64,000 bases of DNA. It comes from Dysgonomonadaceae bacterium PH5-43 (GTDB taxonomy: Bacteria; Bacteroidota; Bacteroidia; Bacteroidales; Azobacteroidaceae). The stretch covers positions 1-64,000 of the forward strand of contig JARXWK010000018.1 of assembly GCA_029916745.1 (NCBI GenBank). Direction: 5' to 3'. Below, in pieces: positions 55,619 through 64,000 of this stretch. The notes under the pieces are model-generated. The model saw only the letters and a list, made by a program, of their open reading frames with translations. It did no database searches and was not told where the DNA came from. The position numbers and the translations under genes are program-made. Each line of letters begins with the position of its first letter. Position 1 is the stretch's first letter.

Positions 55619-56215
55619 TTGGAAAGAACAATAACTAAAGAAGAACTAAATAAATTCACGATAGAAGAGTTTAACGGTACAATAACCGAAGTCGACACTA
55701 TTAATAGCGCAGAGAAAGCAATAGATTATCTGTATCAATTCAAATGTTTAGGATTTGACACTGAAACTCGCCCATCTTTCAAGAAAGGAAAAGTTAATGG
55801 AGTGGCTCTAATTCAATTAGCAACCGAAAACACTTGTATTTTATTTAGATTAAACAAAATAGGATTCATTCCTGGTTTGGAAAAATTATTATCAGACCCG
55901 AATATTACCAAAGTAGGACTATCGTTACGCGATGACTTTCACACATTAAGAAGAACCGTCAATTTTGAACCTCAAGGTTTTATAGATTTACAAAGTATCG
56001 CTAAAGAATACAACATTGCAGACACTAGCCTACAGAAGATATACGCAATCTTATTCAATAAAAAGATTTCTAAAAATCAAAGACTCAGCAATTGGGAAGC
56101 CGACGTTCTTACAGAGCCCCAAAAAGCTTACGCCGCATTAGATGCTTGGGCTTGTCTTAAGATATACAATGAATTGAACTCACAAAACAAGGAGAAAAAG
56201 CACGAAAACAATTAA
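55619..56215 (+). CDS. DEDD 3'-5' exonuclease domain protein (RNase D-like)
   Basis: 198 residues. DEDD motifs: GFDTETRPSFKKG (about 42-54; Exo I), VGLSLRDDFHTLR (about 101-113; Exo II) and AYAALDAWACLKIY (about 175; Exo III, with Tyr as the DEDDy type). It lacks HRDC domains, unlike RNase D. The start codon is TTG: no ATG lies between the upstream stop and Exo I, and the TTG is 2 bp after the DUF5063 stop, so coupled translation is likely. Confidence 0.9.
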   Translation: MERTITKEELNKFTIEEFNGTITEVDTINSAEKAIDYLYQFKCLGFDTETRPSFKKGKVNGVALIQLATENTCILFRLNKIGFIPGLEKLLSDPNITKVGLSLRDDFHTLRRTVNFEPQGFIDLQSIAKEYNIADTSLQKIYAILFNKKISKNQRLSNWEADVLTEPQKAYAALDAWACLKIYNELNSQNKEKKHENN

Positions 56216-56274
56216 AGATTGTTAATTCTGAAAGAAAACTGCTATAAAAATATGTTTTATAACATAAAATGCTT

Positions 56275-56358
56275 TATCTTTGCACTGTGTTTTTCATGGT
56301 ATTAGATTTAAGGTTAACAATGAAGATTGGTTGTCGCGAGGACAACCTTTTCTTTTTT
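56275..56358 (+). ncRNA. Candidate small RNA with terminator (56289-56358)
   Basis: TATCTTTG (56275-56282) is a full -7 box; the predicted start is near 56289. The transcript of about 70 nt contains GGTATTAGATTTAAGGTTAAC and ends in the hairpin GGTTGTC-gcgag-GACAACC (56329-56347) followed by a T-rich tract. I recall very similar short leaders and RNAs in other Bacteroidetes genomes, which supports a conserved structured RNA, but cannot name the family with confidence. No coding frame of note. Confidence 0.6.
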
Positions 56359-56405
56359 AAATAAATTCATTAAAAAAGTACAGTTCTAAGCTTTATTATA
56401 AAACA

Positions 56406-56446
56406 ACAAAAGGCTGCCCTACTCAGACAGCCTTTTGTGTTTTTTT
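56406..56446. terminator. Bidirectional terminator
   Basis: Perfect 11-bp stem ACAAAAGGCTG / CAGCCTTTTGT (56406-56416 / 56428-56438), with T7 on the plus strand. It lies between the exonuclease/small RNA and the convergent DUF4468 gene. Confidence 0.85.
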
Positions 56447-56460
56447 ACCTACAAAGTCAA

Positions 56461-56997
56461 CTATAACAATTCTCGAATATCAAAAAATAAATCCTCAATA
56501 TTATCAATCGTAGCCTTCTGTATCTTTTTTATAGGCTCTTCAACCGACACCTCTTTATATTTCTTGTCAATCAAAACAGACTCAGCCGAATACACACCTA
56601 TATTATCTGGATTTGATTGCATTTCAGCAGGCTCTACATAACTTATGTTATTAACCGAAACAAAACACTTATTAGTCTTAAATTCTAAAACTAATGTATA
56701 TCGCATATTAAGAACAAACTGCGACCAGTTCCTTTTTTCTATTTCAAGTCGCTCCATCACTCTACAAATAATTCTATTTTCAACCGTATCTATATTCACT
56801 ACAAGTCCTCTATTAGGCAGAAACGTTTCTTCAAGCCAACTAAGCACAGTTTCTTTCATCTCTACAGTTTTCAGAGCAGTAAGAATATCTTCAGAGAATA
56901 CTATTTTCCCATTTTTCACAGGAACTTCGTCATAATTCTGAGCCGACACAAAAAGAGGAAATGCCAACAGCAGCAATAACATTATTTTTTTCTTCAT
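56461..56997 (-). CDS. DUF4468 domain exported protein
   Basis: 178 residues; signal peptide KKKIMLLLLLAFPLFVSAQ. The mature N-terminal part (about 25-115: VPVKNGKIVFSEDI... NRIICRVMERLEI... FVLNMRYTLVLEFK) matches DUF4468, a beta-alpha fold common in Bacteroidetes exported proteins of unknown function. Start at 56997 puts the signal peptide first. A TACTTTTG -7 box (minus strand, about 57024-57031) lies between the upstream small RNA terminator and this gene. Confidence 0.82.
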   Translation of the reverse strand: MKKKIMLLLLLAFPLFVSAQNYDEVPVKNGKIVFSEDILTALKTVEMKETVLSWLEETFLPNRGLVVNIDTVENRIICRVMERLEIEKRNWSQFVLNMRYTLVLEFKTNKCFVSVNNISYVEPAEMQSNPDNIGVYSAESVLIDKKYKEVSVEEPIKKIQKATIDNIEDLFFDIRELL

Positions 56998-57044
56998 GAT
57001 AAAATATATTTCATTAATTCGGTTCAAAAGTAAGGCTTTTTTAT

Positions 57045-57173
57045 TTAAAAAGCAACAGGCCGTATGCTCACGCACTCGACCTGTTTAATACTAAATTCAA
57101 TTTATCTTGAAAAACATATCTATATCTTGTTTCAAGCAAGCGCAAAGGTAACCAATTAATATTTATTTTCAAA
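57045..57173 (-). ncRNA. Candidate small RNA 1 (57045-57136) with promoter
   Basis: Minus-strand promoter: TTTG (57170-57173), 19 bp, TACCTTTG (57143-57150); the predicted start is near 57136. About 90 nt later comes a hairpin AACAGG...CCTGTT (57054-57085) and a T-rich tract. It holds the 14-mer ATGTTTTTCAAGAT and TTTAGTATT that recur in small RNA 2. It is closed before the DUF4468 promoter, so it is an independent short transcript or leader. Confidence 0.6.
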
Positions 57174-57224
57174 TAAAACAAGTAAATATTACCTTCAAAC
57201 CGCCATCAATATTTTTCTTTTCAT

Positions 57225-57460
57225 AAAAAAACAGGCAAGTTATATATTCACATACCTAACTTGCCTAAATACTAAATTTAATTCATCTTGAAAAACATGT
57301 TATGAGTATAATTTTATTCTAAAATTATCTTTTTAATAGAAAAATATGTTTGTTGCTTGTCTCTGTGTTCTTTTCCTTTATTAAATATTAAGTAATAAAA
57401 TATTCTACATACTTAATGCTTAACACTACAAAAGTATTAAATGTGATTTATCTATGCAAA
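57225..57460 (-). ncRNA. Candidate small RNA 2 (57225-57422) with promoter
   Basis: Minus-strand promoter: TTTG (57457-57460), 20 bp, TACTTTTG (57429-57436); predicted start near 57422. The transcript would be about 195 nt, ending in a perfect 10-bp stem AGGCAAGTTA / TAACTTGCCT (57233-57266) with T7. The last 70 nt match small RNA 1, including ATGTTTTTCAAGAT. No coding frame of note. The hexosaminidase upstream has its own terminator at 57579-57620. Confidence 0.6.
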
Positions 57461-57578
57461 CTTTTAAGCAATTATTTTTAATTTATATCATTTTAATTAC
57501 AAATACTACCAAATACAGAAATAAAGTAAGCATAACAAGCTCAAAACAGAGACAACCCACAACAAGTTATGACATATT

Positions 57579-57620
57579 TTAAAAGACAGCGAGCAGAATA
57601 CATATCAGTATCCTGCTCGC
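57579..57620 (-). terminator. Terminator of the hexosaminidase gene
   Basis: 12-bp stem with one mismatch (57589-57600 / 57609-57620; GCGAGCAG core), with a short T tract on the minus strand. Confidence 0.75.
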
Positions 57621-57639
57621 CAAAAACTTCAATCAAATA

Positions 57640-60600
57640 TTAATCACCAATCAAATAAACTTTCTTTCCTTTCTGTATATAAAATCCTTTTGTTGGATTT
57701 TTAACCGGGCGACCCAAAACATCATACATTGTATCATCGTTATTTTCTTCTACCATTACCGACTCGATATTAGTTATCACTTCATCATCTTCTAACATCT
57801 CGAATACCCAAATAGAAGCTCCCCAGTCGTAAGGCTTTAGAAGTACGTTAGTAAACGAATAAGAGTCTGGATTTGTATACCAACCATAAGCACAACCCGG
57901 CTCCATTATTACGATTCCCGTACCTCCCAAGTCTGTAGTAATCTGTTTAACCGTCCATTTGGCAATCCCGGTGTTTGCATAGTTTATCTTAACACCTTGA
58001 TTAATTGCCGAACTCGAAACAAATGTAGCTTTTTCTGTTGCCTTATTATATATATACACGGTTCCATCTGTATTTTTCTTGAAATTCCAACGCAAATGGT
58101 CGTCTGTTTCAGCAAGACGTGCAGGCTCTACATCGCCTGTTTCTGTGTTTGCTTTAGCATAATACTTTGTAAAATAAGCACTGCGTATATAATAATAATT
58201 TTTTTCGCTTAGAACATCAAATACACTCGTACAAGGCATTGACAGATACTCGTTGTATATTGCTAAATATTCATTATAAGAATCTTCAGACACCAAAGCA
58301 TTACCATTCAAAAATGATTTAAGAGGAGTAACCAATGTTGTTTCCAAAAAATCTAAAGCTGCTTGCGTTGGAGAACCTACAAGTCCAACTTCTGTTTTAA
58401 CAATAATATTTTCGCTTTTTCTAAGCAAACCTTCAAGTTGAACTCTAAAATCTGTTACCTCAATTATATACCAAGTTCCAGGATAACAAAGTTTAGGATC
58501 GTCAATAGCCTTTACCAAACCAGAGCCATCGGCATACATTCTTTTTATGTAACCCATTGGAGTGCCGGAATAACCTTCCAATTCAGAAATAGTAACCGTG
58601 CCCGGAATATAAGTATAATTACCTGCCTGCAATGCCGCTTTATCAACTCTTACAACAGTTGCATTATTTGCATCTAACACAGCTTTATCGTTATACGTAG
58701 GCAAACTTACTCGTTTACCGCTCTTGTGATTTTTAATTACAAAACCTTCTCCATTAGGAACAAATTGCCAAAGCTCTTCCGGTTCCACCTGCGGAGTATA
58801 ATGGAAAGAGATAGTATTATCTTTTTCATACATAGCAGAACCTGCATATCTTTGTCGGTAATACGTAGAAGCCGACACTATTTGATATATTTTACCAGCT
58901 TCCGGCATATTTATTTTTGCATATTTATAGTTATCCATAGCAGATGTTAGAGCTGTCAATAATGCATCATCATCTTTATTTGCTTTAAGATTATCGTAAG
59001 CAGCAACTAAAGCATCATAAATTTCTACAGAAGGATAACCAACCCCACCACGTATCGATGCTTCTATTATACTATTAGCTTCTGCCAATGCTGTTTCGCT
59101 TGCTGTTAAATCTTCGGGGTCAATGTAATGTTTTGCATAAACAAAATCAAGAGCATCAAATATTTCATCGTGAGTTTGTAGGCGTTCGTAGAAGCTACCC
59201 CAATTTTTCTGAGCTGTAGGCAACCAACCATTTTCTGCCAAAGCTAAAAGGCGAGGCAACAACTGATATTCTAATTGCGCTATAGAGCTTGTTGTTTCCG
59301 TCCACATATTACCTTGAATGCCCATACAATATTCTTCTCTTCCAGCAAGTGCACCAAAAGGATTAGCATTATAAACGCTCTGAACAGTTACAGTATAATC
59401 TGTTCCTCCTCCTTGGTAAGGCTCATTAACATCGGCTTTATCGCCTGTAACTTGCATTTTACTGAAATAAAGATTGGTGTAAGACGAATAAATAGTCTTA
59501 AAACCTTTATCGGCAGCAGCTCCACTCTTATCATTGGGAGTCCAAGCCATAATTACGGGGTTAATTTCGTTATCTGTTTTCCAAGATGATATAACCTCGT
59601 CCCAGACAATAATATCTTTATTGTATTCTTCTTTAACGTATTTACCTAATAATTCTACTAACCACGACTGAAGCTGATTAACCCCTGTAAGGTTTTCATC
59701 TTTTACTCTTTTCAAACAATCGGCATTAGTAGACCATTGCGTTGTAGGACATTCATCTCCTCCAAAATGTATATATTCGTAAGGGAAGACTTCGGCGATA
59801 TGACCAAGCACTGTTTTAAGAAAATCTATTACTTTATCATCTCCCACATTAAGTACATCTTGAGATATTCCGTTATCTAAACGAACCGAATACTTTTTAG
59901 TAGGATCGCAACTAAACTCGGGATAAGCTGTAATAGCAGCCACCATATGCCCTGGGAAATCTACTTCTGGGATTATCTCAATATGACGAGCCTTTGCGTA
60001 AGCTACAATCTCGCGAAGATCATCTAAGCTATACCATAAACCTTCGCCATATTCCGTATCATCGAAAAACTTAGTAACTCCAGTACTAACCAAAGACCCC
60101 GAACGAACACTACCAACCTCTGTAAGTAAAGGATATTCAGGAATTTCAACTCTCCAACCTTGATCGTCGGTCAAGTGCCAATGCAATCTGTTTAGTTTAT
60201 AAAGCGACATTATATCAAGAATTTTCTTCACCTCTTCTTTTCCAAAAAAGTAACGAGCCTCATCAAGCATATAACCTCTATAATCTAAATTAGGCTTATC
60301 GGTAATACTAAGACAAGGAAGCTTCCAATCATCAGAAGCTACCAAAGCTTGACCAAAAAACTCGCGAGGAAGTAACTGTTTCAAAGTCTGAACAGCATAA
60401 AAGAACCCCACTGGTTGAGATGCCTTTACAGTAACACCCTCTTCCGTTACATCTAAAGCATAACCGTTTTCATCAATCGCATTATCTAATATAAAAGAAA
60501 TATTATCTTGTGCTGAAGTATCGGCAGCTTTTACTTCAAGATTCACACCCGAAGTTTTGTTTAATTGTTCAGCAAAACCCTCCAATAATGTTTTAGTCGT

Positions 60601-61263
60601 ATCGTCTCCTGTAGGATAAGTTATTGCCTTTAAGCTATTAACAAGTATTGTTTTATTATCAGCAAGCACCAACGAGGCAGGATAAGGAATAACATTTACT
60701 GATGTTTCCACATCAACCTCAGTACCTTTAGCATCAAAACGAATAGCATTGTTCTTTCCTCCATTATTAACGTGAGAAACTATTTCGCCAGTTGCCTCGT
60801 CTTGATTAACGTGCCCATACATAGTATCTCCATTGTACACTCTTAACACTCCGTTACTACCGCCCGTTACTGCAGCTCCAGTGTAAGCTTCGAGCTTAAA
60901 CTTAGTGTCGTTAGTATTATTTGCTACAGCAAAGAAACGTCCTTTACTATTTGGTCCGACATTAGGTGTAAACATAATTTGACGACCGTCAGTGTTTACA
61001 ATCTTAAAAAAGCCATTGCCGGCATCAACGAACTTCCACAACTGTTTGTTTTTAATAGCTGTTCGGTAACTAACCATAGAACTCAAATGCGTACCTTCGT
61101 CATTTGCGGCAGTAATCACATAATTTCCATTAGCATTTGTTTGTGGATAGCGAATAAAGTAATAATACTCGTTATCTCCATCGCTTAAACTTGGCATTGT
61201 TTGTGCTTCTGCATATCCCAAAGAAAGGATAAAACACATAAATAGGAATGCAATCTTCTTCAT
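57640..61263 (-). CDS. Beta-N-acetylhexosaminidase (GH20), multidomain, exported
   Basis: Removes terminal GlcNAc or GalNAc from glycans. 1207 residues. Signal peptide KKIAFLFMCFILSLGYAEAQ. A lectin-like module (about 30-175, EYYYFIRYPQTNANGN) is followed by the GH20b domain (about 190-310) and the catalytic barrel (about 315-690) with HFGGDECPTTQW (catalytic Asp-Glu about 502-503). A FIVAR-like helical region (about 735-820) and two more modules like the N-terminal one (about 825-1000; 1070-1165) follow. The end, YDVLGRPVKNPTKGFYIQKG, resembles a sorting tail. The start at 61263 begins the signal peptide. Single gene. Confidence 0.92.
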   Translation of the reverse strand: MKKIAFLFMCFILSLGYAEAQTMPSLSDGDNEYYYFIRYPQTNANGNYVITAANDEGTHLSSMVSYRTAIKNKQLWKFVDAGNGFFKIVNTDGRQIMFTPNVGPNSKGRFFAVANNTNDTKFKLEAYTGAAVTGGSNGVLRVYNGDTMYGHVNQDEATGEIVSHVNNGGKNNAIRFDAKGTEVDVETSVNVIPYPASLVLADNKTILVNSLKAITYPTGDDTTKTLLEGFAEQLNKTSGVNLEVKAADTSAQDNISFILDNAIDENGYALDVTEEGVTVKASQPVGFFYAVQTLKQLLPREFFGQALVASDDWKLPCLSITDKPNLDYRGYMLDEARYFFGKEEVKKILDIMSLYKLNRLHWHLTDDQGWRVEIPEYPLLTEVGSVRSGSLVSTGVTKFFDDTEYGEGLWYSLDDLREIVAYAKARHIEIIPEVDFPGHMVAAITAYPEFSCDPTKKYSVRLDNGISQDVLNVGDDKVIDFLKTVLGHIAEVFPYEYIHFGGDECPTTQWSTNADCLKRVKDENLTGVNQLQSWLVELLGKYVKEEYNKDIIVWDEVISSWKTDNEINPVIMAWTPNDKSGAAADKGFKTIYSSYTNLYFSKMQVTGDKADVNEPYQGGGTDYTVTVQSVYNANPFGALAGREEYCMGIQGNMWTETTSSIAQLEYQLLPRLLALAENGWLPTAQKNWGSFYERLQTHDEIFDALDFVYAKHYIDPEDLTASETALAEANSIIEASIRGGVGYPSVEIYDALVAAYDNLKANKDDDALLTALTSAMDNYKYAKINMPEAGKIYQIVSASTYYRQRYAGSAMYEKDNTISFHYTPQVEPEELWQFVPNGEGFVIKNHKSGKRVSLPTYNDKAVLDANNATVVRVDKAALQAGNYTYIPGTVTISELEGYSGTPMGYIKRMYADGSGLVKAIDDPKLCYPGTWYIIEVTDFRVQLEGLLRKSENIIVKTEVGLVGSPTQAALDFLETTLVTPLKSFLNGNALVSEDSYNEYLAIYNEYLSMPCTSVFDVLSEKNYYYIRSAYFTKYYAKANTETGDVEPARLAETDDHLRWNFKKNTDGTVYIYNKATEKATFVSSSAINQGVKINYANTGIAKWTVKQITTDLGGTGIVIMEPGCAYGWYTNPDSYSFTNVLLKPYDWGASIWVFEMLEDDEVITNIESVMVEENNDDTMYDVLGRPVKNPTKGFYIQKGKKVYLIGD

Positions 61264-61460
61264 AAAATTTCTTTTAAAATTAATTATGTTTGTTGTTATT
61301 AACATTATAAGGTGCTAATGTAGGCAAATATAGTTTGTCGACCAAATTTTATCTTAAAGAACTATTAAACACAAACTAAAAAGACCCTAAAAGCAATAAT
61401 TAAACAGGAAATAACGCAATAGCAGACATTGATATAATTGTAAAAGAGCGTTAATTAACA

Positions 61461-61492
61461 TTTGACAAACGCCTTATTATATTGTATCTTTG
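61461..61492 (+). promoter_or_regulatory. Bacteroidetes promoter for the small RNA at 61499
   Basis: TTTG (61461-61464), 20 bp, TATCTTTG (61485-61492): complete match, directly followed by a 48-nt terminator-ended unit. Confidence 0.75.
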
Positions 61493-61498
61493 TGTAAG

Positions 61499-61546
61499 CA
61501 CAAAATCACAAACCCGCTAAGAATCACTTCCTTAGCGGGTTTTTTG
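61499..61546 (+). ncRNA. Candidate very short RNA (about 48 nt)
   Basis: From the predicted start (about 61499) the transcript reaches a perfect 11-bp hairpin AACCCGCTAAG / CTTAGCGGGTT (61511-61521 / 61531-61541) and T6 within 48 nt. There is no room for a gene. Either a tiny stable RNA or an abortive leader. The surrounding 61264-61749 region has no coding gene. Confidence 0.55.
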
Positions 61547-61603
61547 TACTATATTTCCTACACTCGCAATGAGTTTTGGTTATTATCTCGGTGTTTTACT
61601 ACT

Positions 61604-61657
61604 AAAAAAACAGTGAGTTTTCTTAAGAAGACACTGTCTTACTTAGAAAACTCACTG
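61604..61657 (-). terminator. Terminator of gcvP
   Basis: Perfect 13-bp stem CAGTGAGTTTTCT / AGAAAACTCACTG (61611-61623 / 61645-61657) with a nested inner hairpin AAGAC-act-GTCTT, and T7 on the minus strand. It lies about 90 bp after the gcvP stop. Confidence 0.8.
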
Positions 61658-61749
61658 AGTTGTAGGAAAAAATCCTTATTAAACTAAAAACCACACAGTT
61701 TACAATAAACAACACTCGGTTAAAGATTGTAAAACGAGGTTAAAGTTGA

Positions 61750-64000
61750 TTAGCAATCACACTGAACCGAGATTAAATTTCTATCGCCATAAGCATTATC
61801 TAATCGTGCTACATTTATCCAGAACTTGTTTTCTTTAATCCATTCTAACGGGAATGCTGCTTTTTCTCTTGAGTAAGAGTGTTTCCATTCATCGTTACAA
61901 ATTTCATATTGTGGGTGTGGAGCATTTTTAAGCACGTTATCATCTTTATCTGCAACACCCTTAGCCACATCTTCTATTTCGGCACGAATAGTTAACATTG
62001 TTTCTACAAATCTATCTAATTCTGCCAAGCTTTCACTTTCTGTAGGTTCAATCATTAATGTTCCATGCACAGGGAATGATAATGTGGGCGCGTGAAATCC
62101 AAAGTCAATCAAACGTTTTGCAATATCAGTTTCATCTATACCTGCATACGCTTTCATATTTCTGCATTCAAGAATAAGTTCGTGACCTACTCGAGATTGT
62201 GCTCCTCTATACACTATACCATAAGCCTCGTCTAACTTTGCAGCAAGATAATTTGCATTAAGAATTGCGTAAGTAGTTGCCTTCTTTAATCCTGCAGCTC
62301 CCATCATACGGATATAACCATACGTAATAGCCAAAATACCTGCACTTCCATAAGGAGCTGCAGAAACTGTATTCAAACAAGAATCGTCTTTTATTGGGTG
62401 AGAAGGCAAATAAGGAATTAAGTGTTTGGCAACACAAATAGGACCTTCGCCAGGACCTCCGCCACCGTGTGGACTTGCAAATGTTTTGTGTAAGTTTAAG
62501 TGACAAACATCGGCTCCTATATATCCCGGATTTGTTAATCCTACTTGAGCATTCATATTTGCGCCGTCCATATAAACCTGCGCTCCATAACTATGAATTA
62601 CTTCACACATCTCAGCGATAGTAGTTTCAAAAATACCGTGTGTAGAAGGATAAGTAATCATAAATGCTGCTAAATCGTCTTTATATTGTTCAGCTTTAGC
62701 CTTTAAGTCGTCTAAATCGGTATTACCATTTTCATCAAACTTAACAGTTACAGTAGTAAATCCCGCCTGAATAGCAGAAGCTGGGTTGGTTCCGTGAGCC
62801 GAACCAGGTATTAAAACTATATTACGGTTACCTTTTCCGTTAGCTTTAAGATATTCACGAATAGTCATAAGCCCAGCATACTCACCTGCGGCTCCCGAAT
62901 TAGGCTGAAAGCTTACACCTGGCAATCCTGTTATTACTCCAAGATACGATGCTAAGTTTTCTATTAACTCTTTATACCCTTCCGTTTGGTCGGCAGGAGC
63001 ATAAGGGTGAATGTTAGTAAAGTGAGGATCATTAAGCGGAAGCATCTCCGACGCTGCATTCAACTTCATAGTACACGAGCCCAAAGAAATCATTGAATGA
63101 GTTAATGATATATCTTTCACTTCTAAACGTTTGATATATCTCATCAATTCAGTTTCGGTATGATAAGAGTTAAATACTTTGTGAGTTAAATAAGTAGAAG
63201 TTCTAAGAAATTTATTATCGAAATAAACCTTAGTAGGAATATCCTGACTTAATACCTCTTCTTTGTTTTGAGCAGTCGAAAATATATAAAGCAATACGCC
63301 TATATCTTCAGTCATAGTAGTTTCGTCGACACTAATACCAACAGTAGAGTCGTCGATATATCTTAAATTAACTTTACAATCTAAGGCTGTATCTCTAAGA
63401 GTATTTATATTAGCATTAGAAGGAAGTTTTATTATTAAAGTATCGAAGAAGTTTTCATTTGTTTGAGTATATCCCATCTCTGTAAGCTTAACAGAAAGGA
63501 AACCTGCAAGCGAATGAACTCTTTCAGCTATATCTTTCAATCCTTGCGCTCCGTGATATACGGCATAGAAAGAAGCCATAGTAGCAAGAAGAGCCTGAGC
63601 AGTACAAATATTAGAAGTTGCTTTTTCTCTCTTAATATGTTGTTCACGAGTTTGAAGAGCCATTCTTAAAGCTTTCTTACCATAAGCATCTTTTGAAATA
63701 CCAATAATACGACCAGGTATAGCTCTTTTATAATCGTCTTTAGTAGCAAAATAAGCGGCAGAAGGACCGCCGAAATACATAGGAGTACCAAATCTCTGTG
63801 AAGTACCAAAAACAACATCAGCCCCCCACTCTCCCGGAGGAGTTAAAATACATAAGCTTAACAAGTCGGCTGCAACTGCAAGTTTAACTCCGTTTGCATT
63901 AGCTTTTTGTGCAAATTCTTTATAGTCTTCGATAGAACCATCAGCATTAGGGTATTGAACAATAGCAGCAAACTCATTACCTGTAAAAGCATAAGTTTTG
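61750..64000 (-). CDS. gcvP: Glycine dehydrogenase (decarboxylating), P protein; 5' end outside window
   Basis: PLP enzyme of the glycine cleavage system: decarboxylates glycine and hands the aminomethyl group to H protein lipoate. The frame is open through the right edge; 749 residues are present and about 200 N-terminal ones are missing (full length about 950). The visible part covers the end of the N-terminal half (WGADVVFG... GPSAAYFATKDDYKRAIPGR) and the whole C-terminal half, with the PLP lysine in CHLNLHKTFASPHGGGGPGE. The single-chain form is shown by LTHSMISLGSCTMKLNA in the linker. The apparent start at 63864 is a TTG internal to the gene. Confidence 0.96.
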   Translation of the reverse strand, partial: KTYAFTGNEFAAIVQYPNADGSIEDYKEFAQKANANGVKLAVAADLLSLCILTPPGEWGADVVFGTSQRFGTPMYFGGPSAAYFATKDDYKRAIPGRIIGISKDAYGKKALRMALQTREQHIKREKATSNICTAQALLATMASFYAVYHGAQGLKDIAERVHSLAGFLSVKLTEMGYTQTNENFFDTLIIKLPSNANINTLRDTALDCKVNLRYIDDSTVGISVDETTMTEDIGVLLYIFSTAQNKEEVLSQDIPTKVYFDNKFLRTSTYLTHKVFNSYHTETELMRYIKRLEVKDISLTHSMISLGSCTMKLNAASEMLPLNDPHFTNIHPYAPADQTEGYKELIENLASYLGVITGLPGVSFQPNSGAAGEYAGLMTIREYLKANGKGNRNIVLIPGSAHGTNPASAIQAGFTTVTVKFDENGNTDLDDLKAKAEQYKDDLAAFMITYPSTHGIFETTIAEMCEVIHSYGAQVYMDGANMNAQVGLTNPGYIGADVCHLNLHKTFASPHGGGGPGEGPICVAKHLIPYLPSHPIKDDSCLNTVSAAPYGSAGILAITYGYIRMMGAAGLKKATTYAILNANYLAAKLDEAYGIVYRGAQSRVGHELILECRNMKAYAGIDETDIAKRLIDFGFHAPTLSFPVHGTLMIEPTESESLAELDRFVETMLTIRAEIEDVAKGVADKDDNVLKNAPHPQYEICNDEWKHSYSREKAAFPLEWIKENKFWINVARLDNAYGDRNLISVQCDC

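Noticed and set aside
61611-61657. Insertion-sequence end or attachment site
   Set aside because: The long hairpin is followed by T7 on the minus strand directly behind gcvP, so a terminator explains it fully.
61490-61687. Plus-strand coding frame of 65 codons
   Set aside because: It starts inside a -7 box, runs through a strong terminator hairpin and through the gcvP terminator on the other strand; composition is not protein-like.
63864-63999. gcvP start at 63864
   Set aside because: The frame continues without a stop to the window edge with typical GcvP sequence, so the TTG there is internal.

Overview
The window is one chromosomal segment of an AT-rich member of the Bacteroidota, most likely Bacteroidales. 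Four things point there. Many genes and small RNAs sit behind the Bacteroidetes-type promoter (-33 TTTG, 19-20 bp, -7 TAnnTTTG) and Shine-Dalgarno sites are weak. Rho carries a long Lys/Asn-rich insert. There are exported sialidase, alpha-fucosidase and beta-hexosaminidase proteins, two of the large exported proteins ending in gliding-type sorting tails. BspA-like LRR, DUF4468, DUF5063, UPF0316 and MG2-type exported proteins also fit. The species cannot be fixed from this sequence. No rRNA, CRISPR array, prophage or intact insertion sequence was seen.

Layout. 1-1700: a 23-bp periodic repeat array, then a Fic AMP-transferase behind an operator-like palindrome. 1800-9600: a GT4 glycosyltransferase facing a minus-strand block: ABC exporter pair, fmt, ClC channel, lipid-linked sugar transferase, and tsaC/sua5. 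9642-16260: two near-identical genes for large exported MG2-type proteins flanking a KilA-N gene; all three genes share the same 36-bp dyad just upstream, a second 23-bp array lies in the middle and a KilA-N remnant lies at the far end. 16279-24430: sialidase, DUF554, porin-like barrel, PAP2 phosphatase, small HTH protein, DUF2007-Usp fusion, PDZ protein, UPF0316. 24554-31400: GH95 fucosidase, a nuclease-phosphatase fusion, serine dehydratase and a tyrosine phosphatase. 32237-37750: PAP2, tilS, rho, a barrel protein and a GT2 transferase. 37830-41541: a second kind of 23-bp array and a small exported/lipoprotein cluster with a local tandem duplication. 41989-46591: rpsO, tkt, rpiB, dnaB. 46732-51684: LRR protein, a third TCTACTAAGA array, M48 peptidase and small exported proteins. 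51776-56215: initiator tRNA and a co-oriented tetR-fabG-rluA-terC-DUF5063-exonuclease run. 56289-64000: candidate small RNAs, DUF4468, GH20 hexosaminidase, and gcvP cut by the window edge.

How the genes fit together. The three glycosidases (sialic acid, fucose, N-acetylhexosamine) suggest use of host or mucin-type glycans. fmt and the initiator tRNA with a C1:A72 mismatch belong to the same formyl-Met initiation chemistry. tkt-rpiB are coupled pentose-phosphate genes. Housekeeping genes are ordinary; the unusual material is intergenic.

Most notable: five intergenic arrays of two unrelated motifs share the same 23-bp period. Three are built on TCTACTAAGA plus a variable GC-richer half and share a conserved terminal sequence; two are built on GTTTCA-N6-TGAAAC dyads. 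I do not recognise them as a described element. Also notable are the KilA-N/MG2 locus with its shared dyads and several compact promoter-to-terminator units that look like small RNA genes.
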